From Orientia tsutsugamushi str. Boryong (lineage in GTDB: Bacteria; Pseudomonadota; Alphaproteobacteria; Rickettsiales; Rickettsiaceae): a stretch of 64,000 nucleotides of DNA. A program made the position numbers and the translations under genes. Below are positions 50,568 through 60,039 of the stretch, in pieces. The stretch is from assembly GCF_000063545.1 (NCBI RefSeq), contig NC_009488.1, positions 1,178,001-1,242,000 on the forward strand. The letters run 5' to 3'. A model generated the notes under the pieces. It saw nothing but the letters and a program-made list of their open reading frames with translations. It searched no databases and was not told the origin of the DNA. How positions within the stretch are numbered: position 1 is the first letter of the stretch; every line of letters starts with the position of its first letter.

Positions 50568-50677
50568 AGTGAATATTTCAACAATAGTTGAATGCTAAAA
50601 AATATAAAAAAGATGAGAACAAAGCAGTAATATTAAAAACTGCTATAGCCATAAAAAAACAAGAAGAATTATTATAA

Positions 50678-50820
50678 TAGATCCCCTTCGAAACTGGTTA
50701 ACGTAGTTCAAAATTATAAATACCAGAGATCAAATTAAATCTAAGACCGAATCTTTTACGTCTATTTCGATATTTATCAGCAATAATTTTGAACTACGTT
50801 AACCAGTTTTGAAAGAGATC
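50678..50820. mobile_element. 143-bp palindromic element between two IS remnants
   Basis: TAGATCCCCTTCGAAACTGG to the inverted end, with TAA at 50675-50677 and 50821-50823. Slightly more diverged ends than other copies. Confidence 0.9.
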
Positions 50821-51215
50821 TAATGTCTATTCTAACGGTATCAATTTTTGATTGCAATGTTAATACTGCTATTTTTAACTGTTTGATAGAACAGGATTTA
50901 ATTCAGAAATCACCTCATAATTCTGTAGTTATGATAGACAATGCAAGTTTTCATAAACGTCATCATTTAAAAACCATCATAGAAAAGAGATATATAGTCA
51001 TTTACAATGAGGTTTGAGCATAAAAAGAAGAGATAAAAATTAATAGTATTGGTTATAAAGTTATTTTTTTGCTACCTTATTCTCCAGATTTAAACCTATT
51101 GAAAAAATAATTTTAAGCTAAATTAAGAAGAATCAAATATTACTATGACGTAGACACCATTTTCGATTCAAAAAGTATATAACATAACTGTTTTACAGTG
51201 CTTTAGCTATAGAAT
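50821..51215 (+). pseudogene. IS630-family transposase C-terminal half
   Basis: Reads NSVVMIDNASFHKRHHLKTI, IVIYNEV, stop, then KVIFLLPYSPDLNLLKK-like sequence and ends with the IS630 terminal repeat at about 51175-51215. This end overlaps and completes the 3' end of the pentapeptide-repeat gene on the other strand. Confidence 0.82.
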
Positions 51216-53010
51216 TTGTACTATACGCTGAATTAGTATTATTAAATGTGCTATCTTTTATATTACTTAAATTTAGGTCAGTATTATTTAAGTTGGCATT
51301 ATCAAAATTAGAATTTGATATCTTAGCTAATGTAAATTTAGTATTGGTAAAATTAGAGTTTTTAAAATCTGATTGATTAATTTTTGCTTCATGAAAATTA
51401 CAGTTGCTAAAGTCTGAATCAGTAATGCTTGTATTAGATATGCTAGTTCTTCTGAAAATACTATTTTGTAAATTTATATTAGATAAATTATATCCTGATA
51501 TTTTTAACTCGCTAAAATTCATTGAAGATAGATCTTGGTAGCTAAATGCTTGGTTTAAACTATAAGCAATGTTAGCAGTTATTGCATTCTCAATTTTATC
51601 AGAATTTAGAATAATACAATTTGTTAATTGGAGCTTATTAAAATCACAATTTTTATGAGTAACATTGTTCATTATTCCACCAATCATAACTGAATTTTTC
51701 AATGAGCTTGAGTCAAAAAAATTATTAATAAAAGCTGCTTGTTGCAAATTTAGTAAATTTAAATAGCTATGATAAAATTTGTTGTCTCTAAATCTTGTTC
51801 TAATTAAAACAATATTATTAAAGTTTGACTCTTTAAAAGTTACATTAATAAGTTCACTATCATCCATATAGGAATCTTTAATTACTAACTTACTAGATTC
51901 GCTATGCTTAATAGCTATATTATTTAGCTGCGATTGATTTATAGTAGTATTAGAAATTGCTCCTTGTGTAATAATAGCAGAGTTAGCTTGGCATTCATGA
52001 ATTACTGTATTATTTATGTTGCTCTTACTAAATGTTACTTTATTTAATTGATTTTTAATAAAAACCACCTTATCTAATGTAGTTGTTGAAAAATATGCTT
52101 GTTGTAGATCGGAGTGATCAAAAGTTGTATTTGTTATGACAGATAACAATATCGGTACATTAGTTAAAGATGATTGGCTAAACCTCGAATTGTTAATTTT
52201 AGTATTATCAATAACAGCATGTGATAAAATTGAAGAAAAAAAAGTAGAATTATCAATCGTGCTATAATTAAAATCGCTGGATTCAAGGTAGTTCGCAATA
52301 ACTTTAGTAAAAGAAAAATGTGAATGCGTTAAATCTGCTCCTAAAAAATTATTGTTTATTAGTTTACTACGATGAAACTTTCCAAGGCTAATACTAGCAC
52401 TTTGAAAGTTTGAATTAACAATAGTACTGTTTAAAAAATGAATGGATTTAGCTATAACATTTACAAATTTAGTATTTTGTATATTACATGCATCAAAACG
52501 ACTGTCTTCTAAGTTTGACCTAGAAAAATCAGAATTGTGAATCTCTGATTTAATAAATTTAGATGCTCCAAAATCAGCATTAATAGCTTGAAACTGAGAC
52601 ATCATAGATTGTTCCAGTTTACATTCCTGTATTACAGAGCCATTAGCTGTTGCATTAGTAAGATCGCAGTAAGATAAATTTACTCTTATGAATTGAGCAT
52701 TGCTAATATCTACGTTTGAAAAATCAGTATGACTTAGGTCTAATGATATCAACCTTAAACCACGTAAATTTGTACCAAACTTTTTCTTTAGCTCTATTGG
52801 AGCCTTTTTAGCGTTTTGAGTATCAATATACTTTCTAATTTCTTCATTTTGTTTTGGAGTAAGTAATTTGTTTTTGGGCATAATGCCAACACGAGCTCTG
52901 TGTGCTGTTAGTAGCAGCAGAACCATCATTATATTAGTCAGTTTTAAAACCATTCTCGGTATGTATTTACGTTTTTTAATATTAAGTGTTTTAAAATACC
53001 TAAAGAACAA
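51193..53010 (-). CDS. Pentapeptide-repeat protein, likely exported
   Basis: 605 residues. After an N-terminal hydrophobic stretch (MVLKLTNIMMVLLLLTAHRA), which could be a signal peptide if translation starts at 52953, nearly the whole protein is made of A(D/N)LXX-type five-residue repeats (DLSHTDFSNVDISNAQFIRV, ANLNNTDLNLSNIKDSTF), forming a right-handed quadrilateral helix. Such proteins act as structural or DNA-mimic binders; no specific role can be assigned. The last residues (IAKAL) and stop come from an IS630 terminal repeat. Upstream is ntrX, whose downstream gap is 50 bp, so the two may be co-transcribed. Confidence 0.8.
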   Translation of the reverse strand: MFFRYFKTLNIKKRKYIPRMVLKLTNIMMVLLLLTAHRARVGIMPKNKLLTPKQNEEIRKYIDTQNAKKAPIELKKKFGTNLRGLRLISLDLSHTDFSNVDISNAQFIRVNLSYCDLTNATANGSVIQECKLEQSMMSQFQAINADFGASKFIKSEIHNSDFSRSNLEDSRFDACNIQNTKFVNVIAKSIHFLNSTIVNSNFQSASISLGKFHRSKLINNNFLGADLTHSHFSFTKVIANYLESSDFNYSTIDNSTFFSSILSHAVIDNTKINNSRFSQSSLTNVPILLSVITNTTFDHSDLQQAYFSTTTLDKVVFIKNQLNKVTFSKSNINNTVIHECQANSAIITQGAISNTTINQSQLNNIAIKHSESSKLVIKDSYMDDSELINVTFKESNFNNIVLIRTRFRDNKFYHSYLNLLNLQQAAFINNFFDSSSLKNSVMIGGIMNNVTHKNCDFNKLQLTNCIILNSDKIENAITANIAYSLNQAFSYQDLSSMNFSELKISGYNLSNINLQNSIFRRTSISNTSITDSDFSNCNFHEAKINQSDFKNSNFTNTKFTLAKISNSNFDNANLNNTDLNLSNIKDSTFNNTNSAYSTNSIAKAL

Positions 53011-53060
53011 TCATCTGTCTATCATTAAAATATATCATTAAAGGAATATATTATTACCAG

Positions 53061-54530
53061 TTAAGCTAGACACTCTTTATTTTGCTGTCCTGTTGCAAGT
53101 AAATTATCATCACTCGGATAATCATTATTATGTGCATCTTTATTACTACAATTAATGTTCAGCAATTTAAGCTTTCGATGTAATGCTGACCTTTCCATTC
53201 CAACAAAAGCAGAAGTTTTAGAAATATTATTATTAAATCTATTCATTTGAGCAACAAGATATTCACGCTCAAATACTTCTCGAGCTTTTCTTAAAGGCAT
53301 AGACATCATATTAACCTTAGCCTTAGATTTTATAATACTTACTGCCTTATTATTGATAATATCATGTGGAAGCATATCTACCTCAATTTCATGGTTGCTA
53401 TTTGATGTTAGTGGATTCATGATTAAGGTCCATTCTATTGCATTTCTCAATTGTCTTATATTTCCTAGCCAATCATAAGCTTGCAAAGCTGCAATTGCTT
53501 CATTTGAAAACTTTCTGGCCTTCAATCCAGATGACTTTGCTAGCTGCTGAACAAAATGTTGCACAAGCAGAGGAATATCTTCCTTACGCTTAGCAAGTGA
53601 TGGAACATGAATTGGAATCACATTTAGCCTGTAATATAAATCCTGTCTAAATCTTCCTAGTGTTACTTCTTCTTGAATATTTTTAGCAGTAGCGCTAATT
53701 AATCTAATATTAAGTTTAACTGATGTACTAGAACCATTTTTTTCGAAATTATTATCTTGTAAAAATTTCAGTAATCGAGATTGAAGGCTTAGAGGTAAAT
53801 CAGCAATTTCATCAATATAAAGTGTACCATTATTGGCAGCTTCAAGCGCGCAAACCTTATAAGTAAAATCTGAGTTGTTATTAATATTTCTCTCACCAAA
53901 TAATTCGTATTTTGCTTGTTCTTCAGTAAGAGCTGTTGGACAAAAAGTAACAAATGGTCCTAATGCATATTTTGAACGCCGATGAATGAGTTGTGCTACT
54001 AGCTCCTTTCCACACCCAATATTACCAGTAATCATTACTCTGCCAGAAGTTGGCGAAATTTTCTCTATTTCTGCTTTAAGTTTGTTGATTGCAGGTGACT
54101 GCCCTATAATCTCTGATCTATCAATTACTTTGGTTTTAAGATCAATGTTTTCTTTTTTTAACCTTGCTGTTTCACATGCTCGCTTTAATACTGTAACTAT
54201 TTTGTCAGCTGTAAATGGCTTCTCTACATAATCATATGCTCCCATTTTGATAGCAGTAACTGCTGTTTCAATTGTAGCATGACCACTGATAATTATAACA
54301 GGAACTAAAGGATGTTTTTTTCTTATAATTTCTAATATTCCTAATCCATCTAAATCACTGCCATGCAACCATACATCCAGAATTACTATTTTAGGTAGTT
54401 TTACATCTAGAATACTTAGTGCTTCAGAGCTATTTTCAGCAGTGGTTGGTGTAAATCCTTTACTTTTAACAATATCTGATAGCAGTGCTCTAACATCGTG
54501 TTCATCATCTATTATTAAAACATGGCCCAT
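53061..54530 (-). CDS. ntrX: NtrX-type response regulator
   Basis: Response regulator of the NtrYX pair. 489 residues. Receiver domain: [15 protein letters not shown], phospho-acceptor Asp52 in VILDVW, Lys in DYVEKPF. AAA+ domain: Walker [11 protein letters not shown], Walker [33 protein letters not shown]-terminal Fis-type helix-turn-helix [20 protein letters not shown]. The GAFTGA loop that contacts sigma-54 is not present: after YELFGE comes [13 protein letters not shown]. Start has AGGAG 8 bases upstream. It lies 140 bp after ntrY on the same strand. Confidence 0.94.
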   Translation of the reverse strand: MGHVLIIDDEHDVRALLSDIVKSKGFTPTTAENSSEALSILDVKLPKIVILDVWLHGSDLDGLGILEIIRKKHPLVPVIIISGHATIETAVTAIKMGAYDYVEKPFTADKIVTVLKRACETARLKKENIDLKTKVIDRSEIIGQSPAINKLKAEIEKISPTSGRVMITGNIGCGKELVAQLIHRRSKYALGPFVTFCPTALTEEQAKYELFGERNINNNSDFTYKVCALEAANNGTLYIDEIADLPLSLQSRLLKFLQDNNFEKNGSSTSVKLNIRLISATAKNIQEEVTLGRFRQDLYYRLNVIPIHVPSLAKRKEDIPLLVQHFVQQLAKSSGLKARKFSNEAIAALQAYDWLGNIRQLRNAIEWTLIMNPLTSNSNHEIEVDMLPHDIINNKAVSIIKSKAKVNMMSMPLRKAREVFEREYLVAQMNRFNNNISKTSAFVGMERSALHRKLKLLNINCSNKDAHNNDYPSDDNLLATGQQNKECLA

Positions 54531-54670
54531 AATTTATCTCCTGAGAATTGTACTAATGATTTAAGTGGTTAACTAAAATTTGCTTATAATCTTAAATTAG
54601 TACTCTATTCTAGATAAATCAATAAGAAATAATTATTTTAACTATAAAATTGATAAAAATTAGTGCTATG

Positions 54671-56257
54671 CTACTCATAGCACCGATTAAGACAGGTTTG
54701 CAATTTTAAATTGTCAAATATAATTTGAACTGCTGCTCCTCCATTTGGTAAATTTCGAATTTGTAATGTACCAAAGTGATCCTCAACAATTTTTTTTACA
54801 ATGGAAAGTCCTAAGCCACTACCTCGTAAGCGTGTTGTAACATATGGCTCAGTAATATAGTTAATTAAATCTAGAGAGAATCCATTGCCAGTATCTTGAA
54901 CCTCAATAGTTACAATTTCAAAGACAGGTTGTTGTAAGAATATTTTAATTATTTTAGTGGAATGAAACTTAGATTCCAAAGATTCTTCAGCATTGTTTAA
55001 TAAGTTCGCAATAATTTGATGAATTTGAGTAACATCTGCTACAAAATCTAGTTTGCTGAGTGTACTAATAAACTTATACTGTATTTTCTCATTTATTATT
55101 TGCCTTGATTCAACTAACCCTTTAATCACTGCAACTAGATCGCAGTTAGTAAACTTAGGAACTGGTATTTTAGCAAAATCAGCAAATTCTTTAATAATTG
55201 TTTTAATATCTTTAGCATGCCTTGAGATAGTGTTTAGATACTTTGTAAACATAATAGGATCACTTACTTCTTTACCAAATTTATCTGCTAGCATACTAGC
55301 AGATAGCTGTATAGGAGTAAGTGGATTATTAATTTCATGAGCTACTTTTCTTGCTATATCAGACCAAACTAATGTTTTCTGCGTTATTGTTAAATCTTTG
55401 TTTTGATATTCTAATTGCTTTATCATTTGGTTAAATACAGAAGTTAGAAAATCTAATTCATTCTCAATATTTGTGTGCTTTAATTGAATATTTAGCTTTG
55501 CTAGTTTAATAGATTTAGTCGCAGTAACTAATAATTCTGTAACCGGTAGAAAAATTCTATTTGCTAAAATCAAGCTCATATGAATTGCTATTAGCAGCAT
55601 TAATAAAGCAATACAGAGAAAAGCAATTAAACATTTTACCTGTAGTAAAATTAGTTGATATTTTAGCTTAATATATTCTTGATTAGAATCAAAATTTTTA
55701 GTTAGATAATCTATAATTTCTTTATGTTTTAAAAAGTGCCAAAGCTTGTTAGTGTTAGTGTATAATTTTGCTATTTTCTTGCTAGTTAGCTCATTTGCTA
55801 TATTCAACATCGTATTTGGTTCGTTAGAGTTGCTCTTTAAATAAAGCCTGCTAATTGTTGATGAATAGCAAAAAATTTTGTTAATATATTGGTCAAAGTA
55901 ATTTTGAATAGCAAAGTTAAAAAAAAATATAAACAATACTGCAAGCGCAATTATTGGTATTACAGCAGTTATACTAAAAGTCACTGCAACTTTTTGTTGT
56001 AACCTTTCAGTCACTGTTTTAACATTATATCTTAAGTATTTCCATACTACTTTAGCTAGTAATATTATGATAATTAATAAAGATGTGAAATCTAATAATA
56101 AAGAATAACTGATAAATTTAGAGTTATAGGTAATATAATCCTTAGTAAAAAAAACAATAAAGAAGTATACTGAATTAAGCAGTAGAATTAGGCTATAAAT
56201 GCAATATAAGACTACTGTTTTTTTGAATGAATTTGATATTTTATTGTTAGTAGCCAT
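54671..56257 (-). CDS. ntrY: NtrY-type sensor histidine kinase
   Basis: Sensor kinase of the NtrYX pair. 528 residues. Membrane segments at about 13-37, 50-72 and 93-116, a periplasmic part, a further membrane segment (205-232), a HAMP-like region (NRIFLPVTELLVTATKSI), then HisKA with His307 in KVAHEINNPLTPI, N box IIANLLNNAEES and G boxes VQDTGNGFSLDLI and GSGLGLSIVKKIVEDHFG. The PAS domain of larger NtrY proteins is lacking. ntrX is downstream. Confidence 0.93.
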   Translation of the reverse strand: MATNNKISNSFKKTVVLYCIYSLILLLNSVYFFIVFFTKDYITYNSKFISYSLLLDFTSLLIIIILLAKVVWKYLRYNVKTVTERLQQKVAVTFSITAVIPIIALAVLFIFFFNFAIQNYFDQYINKIFCYSSTISRLYLKSNSNEPNTMLNIANELTSKKIAKLYTNTNKLWHFLKHKEIIDYLTKNFDSNQEYIKLKYQLILLQVKCLIAFLCIALLMLLIAIHMSLILANRIFLPVTELLVTATKSIKLAKLNIQLKHTNIENELDFLTSVFNQMIKQLEYQNKDLTITQKTLVWSDIARKVAHEINNPLTPIQLSASMLADKFGKEVSDPIMFTKYLNTISRHAKDIKTIIKEFADFAKIPVPKFTNCDLVAVIKGLVESRQIINEKIQYKFISTLSKLDFVADVTQIHQIIANLLNNAEESLESKFHSTKIIKIFLQQPVFEIVTIEVQDTGNGFSLDLINYITEPYVTTRLRGSGLGLSIVKKIVEDHFGTLQIRNLPNGGAAVQIIFDNLKLQTCLNRCYE

Positions 56258-56420
56258 ATTTTTAACTAATTTAAAGTTATTAATATTTTTATCAACTATT
56301 AATATTAAGCAATATTTTTAATGATATATTAAATTTTTTTTATTTATAGCTGAAGCTAAATGTGTACTGTTGTTTTTATTACTTAACTGCTGTTATCAAT
56401 AAGGTATCGAAAGAACACAA

Positions 56421-56693
56421 GTTCGATATAAGAATAGATTAATTAGTAGAAAGAGGTATTGCAACAACCGCTTAAACACTATAAAATAGAAAACAAGATA
56501 AGTAATATTAAAACCTGCTAGAGCTATAAAAAGAAACAAACATAACTGTGATGATCTATCTAGCAGATATTTTCTAGTGAATAGAAAGTTTTGAAAAGAA
56601 AGAATTGCAAAATAATGTTTAACACTATACATACATCTCAATATTTTGCACCACTTACTCTCCCTATATTTTGATACATTACTTATATCGAAC
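56421..56693. mobile_element. 273-bp element with GTTCGATATAAG inverted ends
   Basis: GTTCGATATAAG at 56421-56432 and CTTATATCGAAC at 56682-56693 are perfect 12-bp inverted ends. The inside has a decayed, unassigned sequence related to 50600-50660 (AGTAATATTAAAA-CTGCTA-AGC). Single ends of the same type occur at 19715 and 44301. Confidence 0.6.
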
Positions 56694-56812
56694 TAAAATT
56701 AAAACAACCATCAAAAAGCTGAATTATTATAGACAAATAGTTATGAGTGGATTATATATATTTGTTATATTAGCTTTTATTTATTTTCTTTAAAAAGATT
56801 TAATGTATTTTT

Positions 56813-56887
56813 GGCTTGGTAGCTCAGTGGTAGAGCGTAGGACTGAAAATCCTTGCGTCGCCGGTTCAATCCCGGCTCAAGCCACCA
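56813..56887 (+). tRNA. tRNA-Phe (GAA)
   Basis: 75 bases with encoded CCA. The acceptor stem pairs GGCTTGG with TCAAGCC (one G-T), D arm AGCTCAGTGGTAGAGC, anticodon loop CTGAAAA in GGACTGAAAATCC (anticodon GAA), T arm GCCGGTTCAATCCCGGC. The 3' end ACCA is followed by A+T-rich sequence. tRNA genes are frequent RAGE targets, but no element is joined to this one. Confidence 0.96.
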
Positions 56888-56920
56888 TATTTACTCATGC
56901 TATCTTGAGTACTTTTGAAT

Positions 56921-58969
56921 TTATTGACTTAGCTTGAATCTATTACTCTTCAATTTAGTCTTATATTCACATTCTTGTTTATAACAATATACTTCTACTA
57001 TATTGGACTTATTCAATATAGCGGCATCAATTATCTTTGCTGTAGTGTATTTGCATTTATCATTTGGTATTACACTAATTATCAAATCAGCTGGTACGCA
57101 TTCAGTATTTTTAAATCTAATAGATACTATTTTACCTGAGTTAGTAATAATTCTATGGTTCAATGTTTCTATTGCACTATCACGAAATAGAATTTCATCC
57201 TGCCCATACCAATTACTCCAATAATTTAAAAAAAAATCTGGTATGTTAGAAGAAGCATGTATCTCGAATTTACTATTGGCATTCTTAATACCAAGAGCTG
57301 TAAGTTCACCATTGAAAACAAGATCTGGTTTAGAAACTAATGCTGCTCTTATAATAGCTATAATAATTATTACTACTCCAATCATCCTCCAGCATTTATG
57401 CCAAATAACTACCCATAAGAATCCAAACAAATAGAGTAATAAGCTAACATCATCAATATGCCCAAAGTAAGTTACTGCATACGGAAGCGTTGAGATTATC
57501 TTAGCTATTTTAATTATAACATCAACTCCTTGCCCTGCTAATAACAAGGAATAGTTTTCTATGTTAAAAGGCATTAGTAATAAAGATACCAGAGTTAATG
57601 GCATAACCCAAAATGCTGTTAATGGCACTATCAATAGATTTGCTAATACTGAGTAGTTAGGGAAACTGTAAAAATGATATATTACAATTGGAGCAGTTGC
57701 TATGCTAGCAAAAGCACTTGAATATATATTTGACTCAAAAAATAGCTGTATTTTAGATAATATATCTTTTTGATCTACATTGAATTTATATAGCTGTATA
57801 ACACTTTGGAGCTCATAGCAACTAATCAATGATATCACAGCTATAAACGATAGCTGAAAACTCGGATGCATAATATATTCTGGATTAAATAACAGAATTA
57901 TAATAGCAGCTAAGCCAACTGATCGTAATGGAACTACTCCACGCTTTATTAGCACAACTACCATAGTAGTTGAAGTCATTATAAAAGCTCTAATTGTAGC
58001 AATATGCCCATCAGCTAATACTAGATAGCAAAAACTACCTATTAAAGACATTATTATTGCTATAGTTCTTACATCACAATTAAAAGCAACAGTGGTTGAT
58101 AAATTTAAGATAAATCTGCATCCAATAAACAATGCAATTGCAACCATAGAAAGATGTAATCCTGATATGCACAATATGTGTGATACTCCAGCTTGCCTCA
58201 TACTGATAATAATATCTTTATTAAGTGCATGATTTTCTCCTAATAAAATCGCATTAATAAAACCACCTAAATAACTATCTAAAGCATCTATAACTCTATC
58301 ATGTATTTTAATTCTAATATACTCAATAGTAGCAATTAATTTATGGCTTAGTAATCCATTGTTTTGATTATTACTTTGAACTAATTTCACTGATGATGTT
58401 GCATAACCTATTGCGCTGATATTGTTAAAATATGCAAGTATATTGAATGGTAATTCATTAATCATTAGTGTATTACTTGTTGGAGGATATAAAGTTACAT
58501 TTAAAGTAACTTGATCTCCAACCGTAATATTATGCACTTGTTTTCTAAAAGCTGATATTTTTATACTTGCTAATGTATTATAATTATCAAGTGTTTCAAC
58601 ATAGCAGTTATCAATAACTAGTATCACTCCTCTAGAAGTAGGATGAATTTTTTTTATTGTTCCATAAATTTTAGATTTTATAATCGTATCAATATGGTAT
58701 GTGTTTGCGGTTAAATATCTTATTTTACCAACTATGATACCTAAATAGCAACAAAACAGAATTAACAGTAATGTTCGGCTTAAAAAGCTATTTCTTATAA
58801 CTATGAAAATAACTATGAAGATTGGTAATACAAGCAAAATTTGCCAAATCTGGAGTTCAAAAGGCAAAGCAAAATATAGCGCTATGCCAAATATAAAACT
58901 AACAATAAACCATAAACCAATATTATGATACTCTTCTGCTATTAATTTATTAACTGAAGATATAATCAT
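56921..58969 (-). CDS. comEC: ComEC/Rec2-family DNA-uptake channel protein
   Basis: Inner-membrane channel for single-stranded DNA uptake. 682 residues. N-terminal membrane segments and an OB-fold region (about 100-190), then the competence domain with AILLGENHALNKDIIISMRQ, GVSHILCISGLHLSMVAIAL, and DGHIATIRAFIMT. About ten membrane segments. The C-terminal part (580-682) is short, so the metallo-beta-lactamase-like domain of the larger ComEC proteins is absent, as in many alphaproteobacteria. The gene is intact, which fits with retention in Rickettsiales. Confidence 0.93.
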   Translation of the reverse strand: MIISSVNKLIAEEYHNIGLWFIVSFIFGIALYFALPFELQIWQILLVLPIFIVIFIVIRNSFLSRTLLLILFCCYLGIIVGKIRYLTANTYHIDTIIKSKIYGTIKKIHPTSRGVILVIDNCYVETLDNYNTLASIKISAFRKQVHNITVGDQVTLNVTLYPPTSNTLMINELPFNILAYFNNISAIGYATSSVKLVQSNNQNNGLLSHKLIATIEYIRIKIHDRVIDALDSYLGGFINAILLGENHALNKDIIISMRQAGVSHILCISGLHLSMVAIALFIGCRFILNLSTTVAFNCDVRTIAIIMSLIGSFCYLVLADGHIATIRAFIMTSTTMVVVLIKRGVVPLRSVGLAAIIILLFNPEYIMHPSFQLSFIAVISLISCYELQSVIQLYKFNVDQKDILSKIQLFFESNIYSSAFASIATAPIVIYHFYSFPNYSVLANLLIVPLTAFWVMPLTLVSLLLMPFNIENYSLLLAGQGVDVIIKIAKIISTLPYAVTYFGHIDDVSLLLYLFGFLWVVIWHKCWRMIGVVIIIIAIIRAALVSKPDLVFNGELTALGIKNANSKFEIHASSNIPDFFLNYWSNWYGQDEILFRDSAIETLNHRIITNSGKIVSIRFKNTECVPADLIISVIPNDKCKYTTAKIIDAAILNKSNIVEVYCYKQECEYKTKLKSNRFKLSQ

Positions 58970-59128
58970 TAATTTGTTATTAGGTTGTGTTGTAAAATCA
59001 AAATTTGATCTGACTAGATAAAATATTATAGAAACACAGAAATTATACTTCTTTCATTTCTTCTATGTTTCTATCTTAATATTTATGCTATAATACTACT
59101 TTGATACTAACATAAATAGATAAAAAAC

Positions 59129-59887
59129 TTAAGATATACTACTATCTTTCACTGCTCCACATACTTCATATTGAGATTCCATTACTGGTTCTATTACTGG
59201 TTCCATTGGTAGTGGCCTGTTTTCGTACTTTTTCGTTTCTTCAATGCTATCAATATTAATAGTTATATCTGCATTTTCTCTATATTTTTTGTATGCTAAA
59301 GTAGCAGCGTAACCAGCTAATAGACCTACTACACATCCACTAGATATCCATAATAGCACTGTTGACAAATTGTTTTTATCATTATTAGCATTCATTTCAT
59401 TATAACTAGCTACTAATAACTTTATACTACAGTTTGGTGCTACTACACATGCTCCTCTGCTCCACTCTGTTAGAGTAGCATTTATATCATAATTATTACT
59501 AGCATATACTTTAGCAACAACTATGTTGTTATCATTTATCCCTGACGTAAAATTAGCAGGAAAAATTAACTTCAAGTTTTGGTCATCTTTGATGATTGCA
59601 TCTTTATTAGAAACAAGGTTATGTAAAACTGTCATAGGAATATAAGGACCATCAATTCTATTGATATAACTATTATGAATTTTATTGAGATAATGAATAA
59701 ACATAGATCCACATATGCTGTAACATTTGAAAGCCATCTTACCAGCAGCATCAGCGCCAGAAATTAATACTTCGCTGATACTGTCACCTGGAATAAGTAC
59801 GCAATCTTTCACCCAACTAGTAGTGTTGGATGTAACTTGTTGAACTGCTTTTGTAATAAAACTATAAACATCTCTCATTGCAATCAC
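59129..59887 (-). CDS. Unrecognised protein with one membrane segment
   Basis: 252 residues, no family recognised. The middle of the protein (85-170) looks like a small extracytoplasmic domain (KLIFPANFTSGINDNNIVVA, ACVVAPNCSIKLLVASYN). A single membrane helix near 178-200 (LLWISSGCVVGLLAGYAATL) is followed by a basic stop-transfer (YKKYRE) and an acidic, proline-containing tail (PMEPVIEPVMES). This would place the tail in the cytoplasm. It starts 160 bp from comEC and may be Orientia-specific. Confidence 0.6.
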   Translation of the reverse strand: MIAMRDVYSFITKAVQQVTSNTTSWVKDCVLIPGDSISEVLISGADAAGKMAFKCYSICGSMFIHYLNKIHNSYINRIDGPYIPMTVLHNLVSNKDAIIKDDQNLKLIFPANFTSGINDNNIVVAKVYASNNYDINATLTEWSRGACVVAPNCSIKLLVASYNEMNANNDKNNLSTVLLWISSGCVVGLLAGYAATLAYKKYRENADITINIDSIEETKKYENRPLPMEPVIEPVMESQYEVCGAVKDSSIS

Positions 59888-60039
59888 TCCGTTAATTAAT
59901 TAAAAATTTATAGAAGTAATTTTATGTTATAAATTTATAATTATTAATTAATTTATGGTAACATTCTGACTTTAATTTCTGAATATTATCTCTTAATTTG
60001 AATGCTTTTATGCTTATATATGAACATTACCTATAAGCA

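Noticed and set aside
4232-50820. Dispersed 143-bp palindromes as Rickettsia palindromic elements (RPE) or a CRISPR array
   Set aside because: They are not arrayed with spacers, and their core and ends derive from the local IS5, with TAN target duplications; RPEs have a different origin and are kept in frame within genes.
56396-56641. 81-codon open frame with hydrophobic stretches
   Set aside because: It lies inside the 273-bp element and is not maintained elsewhere; Phe/Leu/Tyr richness is expected from antisense A-rich DNA.
56813-56887. tRNA-Phe as the RAGE attachment site
   Set aside because: No integrase or duplicated tRNA 3' end lies next to it; the integrase copies are 10 kb or more away.
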